A stretch of 64,000 nucleotides of DNA from CAWEBF01 sp963807235 (GTDB lineage Bacteria; Acidobacteriota; Vicinamibacteria; Vicinamibacterales; UBA2999): assembly GCA_963807235.1 (NCBI GenBank), contig CAWEBF010000015.1, positions 248,001 through 312,000 on the forward strand. Reading direction: 5' to 3'. This document shows positions 8,504 through 18,180 of the stretch, piece by piece. Under the pieces are notes generated by a model, which was not told the origin of the DNA, did no database searches, and saw only the letters and a list, made by a program, of their open reading frames with translations. Numbering within the stretch: position 1 is the first letter of the stretch; the number at the start of each line of letters is the position of its first letter. Position numbers and translations under genes: made by a program.

Positions 8504-8551
8504 CGACGAACGACCAACGGCCATCGATTGACGGCTAACGACCACCGACAG
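8503..8551. repeat. 7-bp tandem array S4
   Basis: Seven 7-mers in register begin on the last base of the VOC stop codon: ACGACGA, ACGACCA, ACGGCCA, TCGATTG, ACGGCTA, ACGACCA, CCGACAG. On the reverse strand the units read TGGTCGT/TTAGCCGT-like, the same class as the left half of the array at 25237-25320. Beyond it, to about 8779, I see no gene and no clear promoter. Confidence 0.75.
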
Positions 8552-8779
8552 TTCGCCAGTTTCTAGAACCTCGGCGGCGAACCAGAATTCTTATACCGGG
8601 ATTTCTGGGCCGCTGGCGCGCATCGGGAGGACAAGCGTTGCGCCGCCGCGCAGGCCTGTGCACCATCCAACAGAACTGAAATCGCACCTGTTGGCTTTGT
8701 CATTGCTCCTCGACTTCACCGTGACGAGTGTGTCTGCGTCCGCCGGCAATCCGCACAGCCGCGTGCCGGGCCAGTCCCC

Positions 8780-11286
8780 ATGCGCGCCGGACGGGGTACG
8801 TGTCGGCCGTACGCATCGCCGTCGCCATCGCGGGCCGTCACGCTCCTGTGGCGGTTCCCGCGGGCGGTGCCGGACCTGGGTCTCTTCGTCGGCCTGCTGC
8901 TGGCCTCGTCGCTGGCGTCGAGCCATCGCCTGCGGCTGCCGCTCGGTCACGAATTCGTCGACGCTGTCGGTCTCCTACGCCACCGACTTCGCCGCGCTCT
9001 TCCTCCTCGGCACCGACCTGACGATGGTGGTCGCGGCCACGAGCGCCTGGTGCAAGTCCACGGTGGTGGGGCCGCAGGGCCCGAGCAAGAAGAACCCGCC
9101 CGTCCGCGTGGCCTTCAACGTCGCGGCGCTGGTGCTGACGATGCAAGCCGCCGGCGCCGCCGTGCACGCGTTCGGGCCCACCCGGTCGATGCCGCTGCTG
9201 GGACCTGGCCGCAGCCCATGGTGGCGGGCGCCCTCGCCTATTACCTGGTCAACACGGTGCTCGTGGCCGCCGCCATCGCGCTCAGCGCGAGGCGAGCGCC
9301 TGTGGAAGGTATGGGAGTCGAACTTCCTGTGGACCGCGCCGAGCTATTTCGTGGGCGCGGGCGCGGCGGTGGCCGCGGTGGCCATCTGGAACGCCGACCG
9401 TGGCTGGCTGCTGCCGCTGGTCCTCGCCCCGGTGTACCTCACGTTCCGGTCCTACGCGATTTACGTGGACCGCCTGGCGTCGGATCAACGCCACAACCAG
9501 GAAGTGATGCGCCTCCACAACGACGCCGTGACGGCGCTTGGCGCCGCACGACGGTCGGAGCAGCGGTACGCACTGGCCGCCGCCGGTTCGAACGACGGGC
9601 TCTGGGACTGGGACATGCCCGAGGGGGCGCTCTACTGCTCCGAGCGGTGGAAGCTGATGCTGGGGCTGCTCGCCACAGACCCCGGTCGACACGATCGAGC
9701 AGTGGGTGGCGCTGGTCCACGCCGACGATCGGCCGGGACTGGAGGCCGCGCTCGACGCGCACCTCCGCGGCGAGACCGCGCACTTCGAGCACGAGGTACC
9801 GCGCCTGCCATGTCCGACGGCCAGATGCGCTGGATGCTATGCCGCGGTATCGCGGTGCGCGACGACGCGCAGCCAGCCCGTCCGGATGGCCGGGTCGCAG
9901 ACCGACGTCACCGAGTGGCGGCGTGTTCAGGACACGCTGGCGACCGCCGCGCGCCACGATCATCTGACCGGGCTGCCCAACCGGCGTCTGTTCAGCGGAG
10001 CTGCTGCAGCGGTCGATTGCGCAGAGCGCCGCGCTCGGTCACGCCGAGCTACGCGGTGCTCTTCATCGACCTCGACGGCTTCAAGCTGGTGAACGACAGC
10101 CTGGGCCATCTGGTCGGCGACCAGTTCCTGGTGGCCATCGCCGCGCGACTGGCGAGCGAACCTGCGGCCCGGCGACGCACTGGCCCGCCTGGGCGGCGAC
10201 GAGTTCGCCGTTCTCATCGAAGACTTTGCGACGCCCGACGAGGTGTGCCTGGTGGCGGAGCGGCTGCAGGAAGCTCGCTCGTCGAGCCGATCACGCTCAG
10301 CGGACGCGAGCTGTATGCCTCGGCCAGCATCGGCATCGTCCTCGGCGGCGTTCAGTACCGCACAGTGGACGATCGTGCTGCGCGACGCGGACATCGCGAT
10401 GTACCGGGCCAAGGCCGCCGGCCGCGGGGGCTACCAGCTGTTCGACCCGCTGATGCACACGACCGCGGTACGCCGCCTCACGCTCGAGACCGAGCTGCGT
10501 CAGGGCGATCGAGCGAGACGAGTTCGAGGTGTACTACCAGCCGATCGTCAGCCTGCCCTCGTCCGAGATCACGGGCCTCGAGGCACTGGCGCGCTGGTAA
10601 CCGGCCCGACGGCCGCGAGGTGTCTCCCTCCGAGTTCATCCCGGTGGCGGAGGAAACCGGCCTCATCGTGCCGCTGACCTGCTTCATGCTGCGTGAAGCC
10701 TGCCGCCAGGGGGCCGCGTGGCAGCGGATGTTCGAGCGGCCGCTGGGCCTGTCGGTGAACATCTCATCGCGGCTCTTCGGCCGCGAGGACTTCGTCCACC
10801 AGATCGAGCGGGCCATCGCGGACTCGGCCCTGCAGCAGGGCACGCTGCAGCTGGAGATCACGGAGAGCACGCTCCTCAACAGCGCCGACACCGTGCAGGA
10901 GAACTTCGAACGCCTGCGCGCCAACGGCGTGTCGATGTACCTCGACGACTTCGGCACCGGCTACTCGTCGCTCAGCTATCTCCAGCGCTACCCCGTGGAC
11001 GCCCTCAAGCTGGATCAGATCGTTCGTCGCGCGAATGGGAACCCCCAATACGAGTTCGGCGGTGGCCGACGCGATCGTCAGCCTGGCCCGGTCGCTCGGC
11101 ATGGGACTCATCGCCGAGGGCGTCGAGAGCCGGCCGCACACGCCGACCACCTGATCGCACTGGGGTGCCCGCACGCCCAGGGCTATTTGTTCTCGGAGGC
11201 CCAGTCGAGCGCCGACACGGAGGCGGCTGCTGGCCGCGGCGTTCTGCGGCGCGCAGAAGCCGGCGCTTACAGCGTCCGCAGCTTGA
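8780..11286 (+). CDS. Membrane GGDEF-EAL cyclic-di-GMP protein, many frameshifts
   Basis: A dual diguanylate cyclase/phosphodiesterase of about 835 residues, readable only by switching frame about ten times. In order I see: several transmembrane helices (LGLFVGLLLASSLAS; TDFAALFLLGTDLTMVV; MVAGALAYYLVNTVLVAAA; SYFVGAGAAVAAVAIW), a PAS-like part (RYALAAAGSNDGLWDWDMPE), a GGDEF domain (HDHLTGLPNRRLF; VLFIDLDGFKLVNDSLGH; ARLGGDEFAVLIEDF) and an EAL domain (ITGLEALARW; LQLEITESTLL; YLDDFGTGYSSLSYLQ). Both active-site motifs are intact. Every domain core is preserved across the shifts, so I favour sequence error over decay, but no other gene here is this badly broken. Its 3' end overlaps the convergent coaA gene by about 20 bases. 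Confidence 0.8.
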
Positions 11287-12228
11287 CGCGCCGCACGGCG
11301 TGATCGCGGCCCTTTTCCAGGATCACGTGCGCACGCGGCCGTGAGGGCAGCACGTTCTCCCGCAGGTTGACGGCGTTCACCGACTGCCAGATCCCGCGGG
11401 CGGTCTCGACGGCCTCGGGCGTCGTCAGCGACGAGTAGCGGTGGAAGAACGAGGACGGGTCGGTGAAGACCGTGTCCCTCAGCGTGAGAAACCGCTCGAC
11501 GTACCATTGCTCGATGTCCGGCTCGCTCGGCGTCGATGTAGATCGAGAAGTCGAAGAAGTCGGACACGAACGGCGATCGCGGCCGCTCGCCCCTCGCCGC
11601 GCCCACGTGCAGCACGTTCAACCCTTCGACGATCACGATGTCGGGCTTGCGCACGACCTGGTACTGGCCCGGCACGACGTCGTAGCGCAGGTGCGAGTAG
11701 ACCGGTGCGAGCACTTCCGGCAGACCGGTCTTCATGTCGGCCATGAACTGCACCAGGCGCTCGCAGGTCGTAGCTTTCCGGAAACCCCTTGCGGTCCACG
11801 AGCCCCCTGGCTTCCAGCGCGCGCAGCGGCAGCAGGAACCCGTCGGTCGTGACCAGGTCCACCTGCGGATGGCTGGGCCATCGCGCCAGCAGCGCCTGCA
11901 GCACGCGCGCCGCCGTGCTCTTCCCCACGGCCACGCTGCCCGCGAGCCCGATCACGAACGGCACGCGCGGCGCGTCGCTGCCGAGGAACGTGGCGGTGGC
12001 ACGCCTGAGCGCCTGCGACGCCTCGACGTAGAGATTGAGCAGACGCGACAGCGGCAGGTAGATGGCCGTCACCTCGTCGAGCGACATCGGCTCGTTGAGG
12101 CCGGCCAGGCCCTTGAGCTGCGGCTCGCTGAGTGGAAGTGGCGTGGCCGCCCGCAGCGCCGCCCACTCGGCCCGCGTAAACTCGGTGAAACGCTGCGTGG
12201 CCAGGTGCTCGTCGCCGCGTATGGTCAC
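11267..12228 (-). CDS. coaA: Pantothenate kinase type I (two frameshifts)
   Basis: CoaA catalyses the first step of coenzyme A synthesis, ATP-dependent phosphorylation of pantothenate. From ATG 12228 the protein reads FTRAEWAALRAATPLPLSE, LNEPMSLDEVTAIYLPLSRL, then the P-loop FVIGLAGSVAVGKSTAARV and VDLVTTDGFLLP. It goes on through KGFPESYD and then, in another frame after about 11765, QFMADMKTGLPEVLAPVYSH and DIVIVEGLNVLHVG. A second shift near 11530 leads to the C-terminal NLRENVLPSRPRAHVILEKG and the stop at 11267. Combined length of about 320 residues equals the family norm, so the gene is complete once the indels are corrected. Confidence 0.9.
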
Positions 12229-12313
12229 TGGCTGAGAGTATAGTCAGAGGTCGGTGAATCGACCGGTTTGGAGGTCAGCGAGGCCAGGATCGGGCCTGAA
12301 TCCGCGCGGTTTT

Positions 12314-12333
12314 CGGCCGGGATGTGCCGGCCG
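12314..12333. other. Stem-loop in the coaA / outer-membrane protein gap
   Basis: CGGCCGG (12314-12320), a 6-base loop and CCGGCCG (12327-12333) form a 7-bp stem upstream of the next gene. The 138-base gap between divergent genes should hold both promoters, but I see no convincing -35/-10 pair. Confidence 0.4.
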
Positions 12334-12366
12334 TGATTGGTCCAGGCTTTGCTCAGGGCCTTCTTG

Positions 12367-13140
12367 ATGCGAAACCCCTCCAACGTCGTTCGCGTGTTGG
12401 GTGCGGTGGTCTTGCTGGCCGCGCCCGTCTTGGCCGTGGCGCAGACGGCGCCTCGGCCCGTCACCCCCGCCGCCCCTGGTGACTTCCTGTTCGGGCGCCC
12501 TCGAGCCGAAGTCGGCGTCCGTGTCGGCTGGTCGCTCTCCCGGGGGGGCAGCGACTGGTACGACTTCGTCACCGACGAGCTGACGCTCGACTCGGCGGAC
12601 TTCAACGCGGTCGCCGTGGCCAGCGATGTCGGCTGGTGGCTGCCCGGCCCCTTCACTGCCGTCGGGGGCGTGGAGTTCACCCACACCAACCCGGGGTCCG
12701 AGTACCGCCATTTCGTGGACAACAACCGACAGCCCATCAACCAGGCCACGCGGCTCAACGTCGTGCACCTCACCGGCGGCATCAAATACGCGCTGACCGA
12801 CCGGGGACGGCCGATCGGGCGCCTGACATGGATCCCGTCGCGTGTGTCCCCTTACCTGGGCGCGGGAGCAGGGGCCGCGTACTACCAACTGCAACAGACC
12901 GGCGACTTCGTGGACTTCCAGGACCGCAGAGTCTTTCCCGCGTTCTTCGAGTCGCAGGGCTGGGCCCCCAGCTACTATGTTGGCGGAGGGGCCGACATCC
13001 GCGTGCTGCGGCGCATGCTGATCAGCGCCGATTTCCGATATCGTCGTGCCTCGGCCGGGCTGAACGATACGTGGGTGGATTTCGACCCGCTGGATCTGTC
13101 GGGCGCGCAGCTGACAGTGGGGACGTCATGGCAGTTTTGA
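12367..13140 (+). CDS. Outer-membrane beta-barrel protein
   Basis: The 257-residue protein has a signal peptide (VVRVLGAVVLLAAPVLAVAQ) and alternating-hydrophobicity strands typical of a small outer-membrane barrel: VGVRVGWSLSRGG, FTAVGGVEFTHTN, VVHLTGGIKYAL, PYLGAGAGAAYYQ, YVGGGADIRV and a C-terminal VGTSWQF ending in phenylalanine. It looks like the OmpW/OMP_b-brl class but no ligand can be inferred. I chose ATG 12367, where the signal peptide begins; an in-frame TTG 30 bases upstream is less likely. A heptad array (13143-13184) starts two bases after its stop. Confidence 0.8.
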   Translation: MRNPSNVVRVLGAVVLLAAPVLAVAQTAPRPVTPAAPGDFLFGRPRAEVGVRVGWSLSRGGSDWYDFVTDELTLDSADFNAVAVASDVGWWLPGPFTAVGGVEFTHTNPGSEYRHFVDNNRQPINQATRLNVVHLTGGIKYALTDRGRPIGRLTWIPSRVSPYLGAGAGAAYYQLQQTGDFVDFQDRRVFPAFFESQGWAPSYYVGGGADIRVLRRMLISADFRYRRASAGLNDTWVDFDPLDLSGAQLTVGTSWQF

Positions 13141-13142
13141 GG

Positions 13143-13184
13143 GGCGCCAGGCTCCGGGCTCCAGGCTCCAGGCTCCAGGCTTGA
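13143..13184. repeat. 7-bp tandem array S5
   Basis: Six 7-mers in register directly behind the stop codon: GGCGCCA, GGCTCCG, GGCTCCA, GGCTCCA, GGCTCCA, GGCTTGA. The last unit runs into GAGGAG, the ribosome-binding site of the next gene. This is the cleanest GGCTCCA-class array in the window. Confidence 0.9.
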
Positions 13185-13195
13185 GGAGAACGCTC

Positions 13196-14440
13196 ATGAA
13201 GAACGCTCCGCTGCATTACTCGTTGTTCCTCAGCGGCGCCCTGCTCATCGCCTCAACGGCGAGTGCTCAGGAAAGCCCGGATCCTCGCTGGACGCCGTGG
13301 CTCGGGTGCTGGACGGTCAGTGTGGACACCACGCGCGGGGGCGATGCGGTGTTCGCCGAGCAGCAGGCGCCGCGCGCGCGGGTCTGCGTCGTGGCGCGGG
13401 GCAATGCGGCAACGCTCACCACCGACGTCAGCGACAAGCCCGCGCTCATGCAGACGATCGTCGCCGACGGCAGCCCGCAGCCGCTCGACGAAGGGGGCTG
13501 CACCGGCACACAACGGGTCGAGTGGTCGAGCGACGGGTCGCGTCTCTACTCGCGCGCCGAGTTGACATGCGCCGCGGGCGCCAAGCGGACGGTCAGCGGC
13601 ATCTCGATCCTCACGCCCGACGGCACCTGGATCGACGCGCAGTCGGTCGAGATTGGCGTGCGCAGCAGCGTGCGGGTGCGCCGCTTCCGTCGGGACGACC
13701 CGGCGGCCGCGTCGGCGCGGGCCGTGCCCGAACGGTTGACCGTCGACCATGTGATCGAGGCGAGCCCACACGTCGCGTCGCCGGCGCTCGAGGCCGCGCT
13801 CGTGGAGTCCAGGGCAACGTTCGGCCTGAACGCGCGCCGTCTGATTCAGCTGGACGACGCGGGGGTGCCGTCGAGCGTCATCGACCTGATGGTGGCGCTC
13901 ACGTATCCGCAGGCATTTTCCGTGCGCCCCTCGTCCCGCGCCGACCGCCTCACGCCGTTTCCGTTCGAGATGGACCCGGCCGATCCCGATTACCCATGGT
14001 GGTATGGCAACCTGTACGGCGCGGACCCCTACTTCGATTCGGCCTATCTCTTCTCGCCTTTCGGCTACCCCTACCTGGGCTACTACCCGGACTTCGGCGG
14101 CGGCGCGATCATCGTGGGCGGTGGGGGCTCGGGGGGTGGTGGGGGTTCTGGATCGGTCGGCGATCGGCCCACCCCGGGCGCGCGCGTGGTGAACGGGCTC
14201 GGCTACACCAGGAGCCTGGCTCGCGGCGCGGAGACCGCGAGCAATGGCGAGAGCGTCGGGTCGGCGCGCGGGTCGAGCGGCGGCCGAAGCACCGTGAGCA
14301 CGCAGGGCTTTTCGCGCGGCGGGAGCGAATCCTCGAGCACCGGATCCAGTTCTTCGGGCAGTTCGAGCAGTTCCGGGGGTTCGAGCAGCAGCAGCGGCGG
14401 CGGGGATTCTGGCGGCGGCCGCACCGCGGTCGAACGGTAG
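13196..14440 (+). CDS. Exported protein with Gly/Ser-rich tail, function unknown
   Basis: The 414-residue protein begins with a signal peptide (SLFLSGALLIASTASAQ). Residues 25-190 form a globular part (WTPWLGCWTVSVDT, GCTGTQRVEWSSDGSRLYSR) that I cannot assign to a named family. A Tyr/Pro-rich stretch around 265-305 (DPDYPWWYGNLYGADPYF) is followed by a low-complexity glycine run and a Ser/Gly tail. The composition suggests a surface-exposed or fibrous protein. The ATG at 13196 has GAGGAG upstream. The end of the gene lies in a 33-bp direct duplication that includes the stop codon. Confidence 0.7.
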   Translation: MKNAPLHYSLFLSGALLIASTASAQESPDPRWTPWLGCWTVSVDTTRGGDAVFAEQQAPRARVCVVARGNAATLTTDVSDKPALMQTIVADGSPQPLDEGGCTGTQRVEWSSDGSRLYSRAELTCAAGAKRTVSGISILTPDGTWIDAQSVEIGVRSSVRVRRFRRDDPAAASARAVPERLTVDHVIEASPHVASPALEAALVESRATFGLNARRLIQLDDAGVPSSVIDLMVALTYPQAFSVRPSSRADRLTPFPFEMDPADPDYPWWYGNLYGADPYFDSAYLFSPFGYPYLGYYPDFGGGAIIVGGGGSGGGGGSGSVGDRPTPGARVVNGLGYTRSLARGAETASNGESVGSARGSSGGRSTVSTQGFSRGGSESSSTGSSSSGSSSSSGGSSSSSGGGDSGGGRTAVER

Positions 14441-14477
14441 CGGTGCGGCGGCCGCACCGCGGTCGAACGCTAGCGGG
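14412..14477. repeat. 33-bp tandem duplication over a stop codon
   Basis: Bases 14412-14444 and 14445-14477 are near-identical (two mismatches). Each contains GCGGCGGCCGCACCGCGG, followed by TCGAACG and a TAG. The first copy provides the last codons and the stop of the upstream gene; the second lies outside it. Because 33 is a multiple of three, loss of the first stop would extend the protein by 11 codons in frame. Confidence 0.8.
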
Positions 14478-14502
14478 AACTGCCTCGTCGTAAGATCCCC
14501 GC

Positions 14503-16430
14503 ATGCTGCGGCCGGTCGCGCAGGCTGGAGTGGTCCTGGTCCTCGTCGCCACGACGGCGTGGGCCGAAGTGGTCCGCGTCGACGTCCGCCGGCGGGACGA
14601 CGCGGGCACCCACGAACGCATCATCGCCAGAGTCCACTTCGCGACCGACCCGCGCCTGCCGGCCAACCGTGCCATCGTGGATCTGGCCCACGCGCCGCGC
14701 AACGCCGACGGCCTCGTGGAGTACTCGGGTGACCTGCTGTTCTTCCAACCAAAGGACGCGGCGCGCGCGCGCGGCACCGTCTTCCTGGAGATCGTGAACC
14801 GCGGGCGCGATCAGGCGCTGGGGCTCATGACGGGCGCCGTCCAGCGCAGCCTGGCGCCAGACGCGTGGAGCATGGGCGACGGGTTTCTGCTGGACCGTGG
14901 CTTCACCGTGGCGTTCCTGGGCTGGCAGTTCGACGTCACAGCCCGAACAAGGCCTCACCTTCCAGGCGCCCGTCGCGCCGGTGGACGGGCTCGTTCGCGC
15001 CAGCGCGATCATCGCCGAGGCGAGCCCGCGAGCCACAGGCTTCGCGCTGCCGTATTGCGCGTCCGATCCGGCGCGACCCGGCACGGCGGTCACCTATCGC
15101 CGCCGGATGGAAGACTCCGGCGAGACCCTCCCCGCCGACGCATGGCGTTTCGACCGTAACGGATGTGTGGTCGTGCTCAACGGGCCCGTGCGCGACGGGA
15201 TTGTACGAAGCGGTCTACTCGGCGCACGGGTCGCCGGTGGCCGGACTTGGACTCGCGGCCGTTCGAGACTTCGCGTCCTACTTGAAGCACGGCGGCTCGA
15301 TCACGACGTTGCGGGAATCCCCGGCCACCGTGCGGCGGATCCTCGGCTTCGGCTACTCGCAAAGCGGGCGATTCCTGCGCGAGTTCGTGCGCGACGGCTT
15401 CAACGCCGACGAACGCGGCCGCACCGCGTTCGATGGACTGTTCATCGCCTCGGCCGGCGCCGGCGGCGGCAGCTTCAACCACCGTTTCGCCATGCCCGGG
15501 CAGGCAGGCAACTCCGTGCTGTCAATCCTGCGCCCGGTGGACCTTCCACCCTTTACCGACGACGGCCTGCTGGCCCGCGCGCGCGCGGCAGGTGTCGTGC
15601 CGCACATCTTCTACACGTTCTCATCCACGGAGTATTGGGCGCGCGCGGGATCGCTGACGCACACGACAGAGGACGGCACGCGGGACGTGCCCCTGGCTGA
15701 TTCGTCACGGCTGTACCTCCTCAGCGGTACGCCGCATGCCGGCGGGCCGCTGCCGCCGATTCGCGAGACCAACACAGGCGACTTTCGCAACCCGCTGAAC
15801 TTCGCGCAGCAGCGCTGGGCGCTGCGCGCGCTGCTGCTGGCGATGGACGACTGGGTGACGTCGGGCAAGACACCGCCGGCCTCGCGTTTTCCGACGATCG
15901 CAAAGGGCGAGCTTGTCGATCGCACCTCGGTGGCCTTCCCTGCTGCGGGCACGTTGACACGTCCCGCGTACATGCCGTCTGTCTGGCGGCTGGATTTCGG
16001 TCCGGACTTCGCGTCAACCGGCGTGATTCGAGAGCCGCCCCGCGTGGGCGCCCCATATCGCGTGCTGGTTCCCCAAGTGAACGCCGACGGCAACGATCGC
16101 GGCGGCGTGAGCCTGCTCGAAGTGGCGGCGCCGCTCGGCACGTTCACAGGCTGGAACGTCCTCGAGCCCGAGCTGCGCGACCTGGGGTACCTCTCGGGCC
16201 TGACCGGGTCGTTCGTGCCGTTCGCGCGCACGCGATCGGAGCGCCGCGAGGCGCGTGACGACCGCCCGTCGATCGACGAGCGGTACGACGGGCTCTCTGA
16301 CTATCTGAAGCGCGTCGAGCGCGCGGCCTCGGACCTCGTCCGTGACGGGTTCATGCTGCGGGACGACCTGCCGGCGGGCATCGCCCGTGCGCGCCAGGCG
16401 TGGGGGGCGGTCGTCGACGCAAAGCCCTGA
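14503..16430 (+). CDS. Alpha/beta-hydrolase-domain secreted protein (two frameshifts)
   Basis: A protein of about 642 residues with a signal peptide (VAQAGVVLVLVATTAWA) and an N-terminal domain with FLEIVNRGRDQALG and FTVAFLGWQFDV. The C-terminal hydrolase part has the nucleophile elbow GFGYSQSGRFLREFVRDG, then FIASAGAGGGSFNHRF. The family resembles the alpha/beta-hydrolase-domain proteins (Abhydrolase_10 type) common in acidobacteria. The frame shifts near 14942 (extra A between GTC and CAG) and near 15198 (extra G in GACGGGATTG); removing both gives one continuous protein through FDV-QPEQGLT and VRD-GLYEAVYS. Substrate unknown; it may be an esterase. Confidence 0.75.
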
Positions 16431-16452
16431 GGTATCTGGGCTACAATTCGGC

Positions 16453-17136
16453 ATGGCCCGACGTCCCCCGGCCACTCTCGACAGCCAGTTGGTCCCACGG
16501 CGGGCCTGGCGCGTGCCGCTGGCGCTCGCGCTCACCCTCGCTCCGCTGGTCTGGGCGCCGGGGGTGAAGGCCGCCGCGATCATCCTGAACGACGTCGTGG
16601 TACGGGTCTACGACAACACGGGACTGCCCGACGTGATTCGGCGCCGCAGCCTGACACGAGCCGCCGAGATCTTCGCGCGCGCGGAAGTGGAGATCGGCTG
16701 GGTGCACTGCCCGGCCCGATGCGGACGCGCGCCAAGCCCGGATCAACTGATCCTTCGCATGACGCGGAGTCCCGCGACTGCGGTGGGCGTAGGCTCGTCG
16801 CTCATCGATCCGGTGCTGCAGGCGGGCCGGCTGGCCACGGTGTACGTCGATCAAGTCGACGCGATGGCCCGGCGCTCGAACACCGACCGCGTGGCGATCC
16901 TCAGCCGGGCGATCGCGCACGAGATCGGGCATCTGCTGCTGGGGACCACCGAGCACACGCGCTCGGGCCTCATGCGGGCCATCTGGACGGCCGAGGAACT
17001 GCGTCGCAATCACGGCGAGGACTGGCAGTTCTCGCCGTTCCAGCGCACGCTCTTGCGCGCGCGCATCGCCGCCGGCAACCCGGCGAAGTGGAACGCCGGG
17101 GCGCCAAAGCCCGCGTCAGGACGCGCCGGAAGCTAG
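16453..17136 (+). CDS. Exported HExxH metallopeptidase-like protein
   Basis: The 227-residue product has an N-terminal export segment (WRVPLALALTLAPLVWAPG) and a zinc-peptidase motif AIAHEIGHLLLGTTEHTRSG followed by LMRAIW. The spacing HExxHxxxGxxxH is close to, but one residue longer than, the metzincin consensus, and the following LM could act as a Met-turn. Similar small proteins occur in acidobacteria without known substrate. The TAG stop lies inside a dispersed palindromic element (17132-17211), so the last codons and stop come from that repeat. Confidence 0.75.
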   Translation: MARRPPATLDSQLVPRRAWRVPLALALTLAPLVWAPGVKAAAIILNDVVVRVYDNTGLPDVIRRRSLTRAAEIFARAEVEIGWVHCPARCGRAPSPDQLILRMTRSPATAVGVGSSLIDPVLQAGRLATVYVDQVDAMARRSNTDRVAILSRAIAHEIGHLLLGTTEHTRSGLMRAIWTAEELRRNHGEDWQFSPFQRTLLRARIAAGNPAKWNAGAPKPASGRAGS

Positions 17137-17211
17137 CGAGGCTGCGCCGAGAACGAGGCCGTCGGCTCCGCCTCGCTAGGCAGTGTCTTCTTGCCCGCAC
17201 TTCGTGCGGGC
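17132..17211 (-). repeat. Dispersed palindromic element, copy A
   Basis: Read on the minus strand it has a hairpin (stem 17193-17200 with 17204-17211, loop GAA), a CACTGCC-type tract and terminal inverted repeats CTAGCGAGGC (at 17170-17179) and GCCTCGCTAG (at 17133-17142). Copy B at 27330 has the same parts in the same order. The stop codon of the upstream peptidase gene (17134-17136) falls in the outer inverted repeat. Confidence 0.85.
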
Positions 17212-17341
17212 GGGGCTAGCTCAGCAACAGAACCGTATGCGGCCCGACTCAATTGTAAGAAACTGGATGACAGTTTCGCGATTCGCGTTCCGACAGGCGC
17301 AAGTTCGTTGAACGCGGTCGGTATGAGCGTTGCGTGGCGAA

Positions 17342-18037
17342 ATGGATATGGCCATCGTGTCCCCGACCCCACACCGGAAGATTCTCATCGTCGACGACGA
17401 CGACGCGACACGGCGAGGCCTGTGCGCACTGGTAACAGAAGCAGGGTATCGAGCCATTCCGGCGGCATCGCTGCCAGAAGCCACCGAGGCGCTTACCAAA
17501 GAGGCGCCGGACCTCATCATCACTGACGTCAGGCTTCAGGGCTACAACGGGCTGCAGCTGCTCGCCATGGGCGCCCGGCCCATTCCCGCCATCGTGGTCA
17601 CCGGCTTTCCCGACCGCATGCTCGAAGCCGACGCCCACAAAATGGGGGCCGACTACCTTGAAAAGCCGCTGTCGCCAGCCAGTCTGCTGTCCTTGATTCG
17701 GGTAAAACTGGACGCCACGGCGCCGAACGCCCTTTTCAGCGCCACCCGGCGATGGGCCCGCAAGCCGGTCAAGCGTCAGCTGAAGGCGTGGGTGCAGGAC
17801 TTTCCCGTGCGCATCCTGGATATCAGCTATGGGGGCCTGCGGCTGGAGCTGGAGCGGACGCCGGAAACGCGCCTGCCCCGATCGCTCTGCGTCACGCTGC
17901 CGACGTCCAACGTGGCCATCGACGTCAATGTGGTCTGGCAGAAGCCGAGCGGCGACACCGGGTGGCTGTGCGGGGCGGCGGTACCCGATCCCAGCCCCGC
18001 CACCTGGCGCCAGCTGGTAGACGCCGTCTCATTCTGA
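17342..18037 (+). CDS. Response regulator with C-terminal PilZ-like domain
   Basis: The 231-residue protein has a receiver domain: KILIVDDDDATRRGL (acidic pocket), DLIITDVRLQGYNGLQLL (phospho-acceptor Asp), AIVVTGFPD and YLEKPLSP (conserved lysine). The C-terminal 100 residues (RRWARKPVKRQLKAWVQ, then VRILDISYGGLRLELE) match a PilZ-type domain, with the R-x(3-4)-R and D-x-S-x-x-G-like elements that bind cyclic-di-GMP in canonical members. It has a close paralogue at 25294-25953; together they bracket the PEGA/TonB-C gene block. A nearby GGDEF-EAL protein offers a possible source of the second messenger. The partner histidine kinase is not in the window. Confidence 0.85.
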   Translation: MDMAIVSPTPHRKILIVDDDDATRRGLCALVTEAGYRAIPAASLPEATEALTKEAPDLIITDVRLQGYNGLQLLAMGARPIPAIVVTGFPDRMLEADAHKMGADYLEKPLSPASLLSLIRVKLDATAPNALFSATRRWARKPVKRQLKAWVQDFPVRILDISYGGLRLELERTPETRLPRSLCVTLPTSNVAIDVNVVWQKPSGDTGWLCGAAVPDPSPATWRQLVDAVSF

Positions 18038-18045
18038 AGTAACGA

Positions 18046-18065
18046 GGCGGGACCCGCAGCCCGCC
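18046..18065. terminator. Stem-loop between convergent genes
   Basis: GGCGGG (18046-18051) and CCCGCC (18060-18065) form a 6-bp GC-rich stem with an 8-base loop just behind the response regulator stop. There is only a short CCCCTTA tract afterwards, so a terminator role is possible but weak. Confidence 0.4.
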
Positions 18066-18087
18066 CCTTACCAACCGCCTGTGGCCC

Positions 18088-18180
18088 TTACGCGGCCAGA
18101 CGGGTCTTCCGCTGGCGGCGAACCCGAATCAGCCAGTAGCCCAAAACCGCAATCGCGGCGAAAACAATACCTGTCGACAT
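18088..18180 (-). CDS. 30-residue single-TM small protein
   Basis: A short gene reads MSTGIVFAAIAVLGYWLI followed by a very basic tail RVRRQRKTRLAA. The N-terminal two thirds would span a membrane once with the positive tail inside, the pattern of small bacterial membrane proteins. The ATG at 18180 has an excellent ribosome-binding site (AAGGGAGG) eight bases upstream, the main reason to believe it. It converges with the response regulator and is followed upstream by a repeat-rich gap. Function unknown. Confidence 0.6.
   Translation of the reverse strand: MSTGIVFAAIAVLGYWLIRVRRQRKTRLAA

Noticed and set aside
17131..17400. Short frames in the gap before the REC-PilZ gene
   Set aside because: They read the palindromic element in either direction and share the same repeat-derived peptide with other copies, so they are not independent genes.
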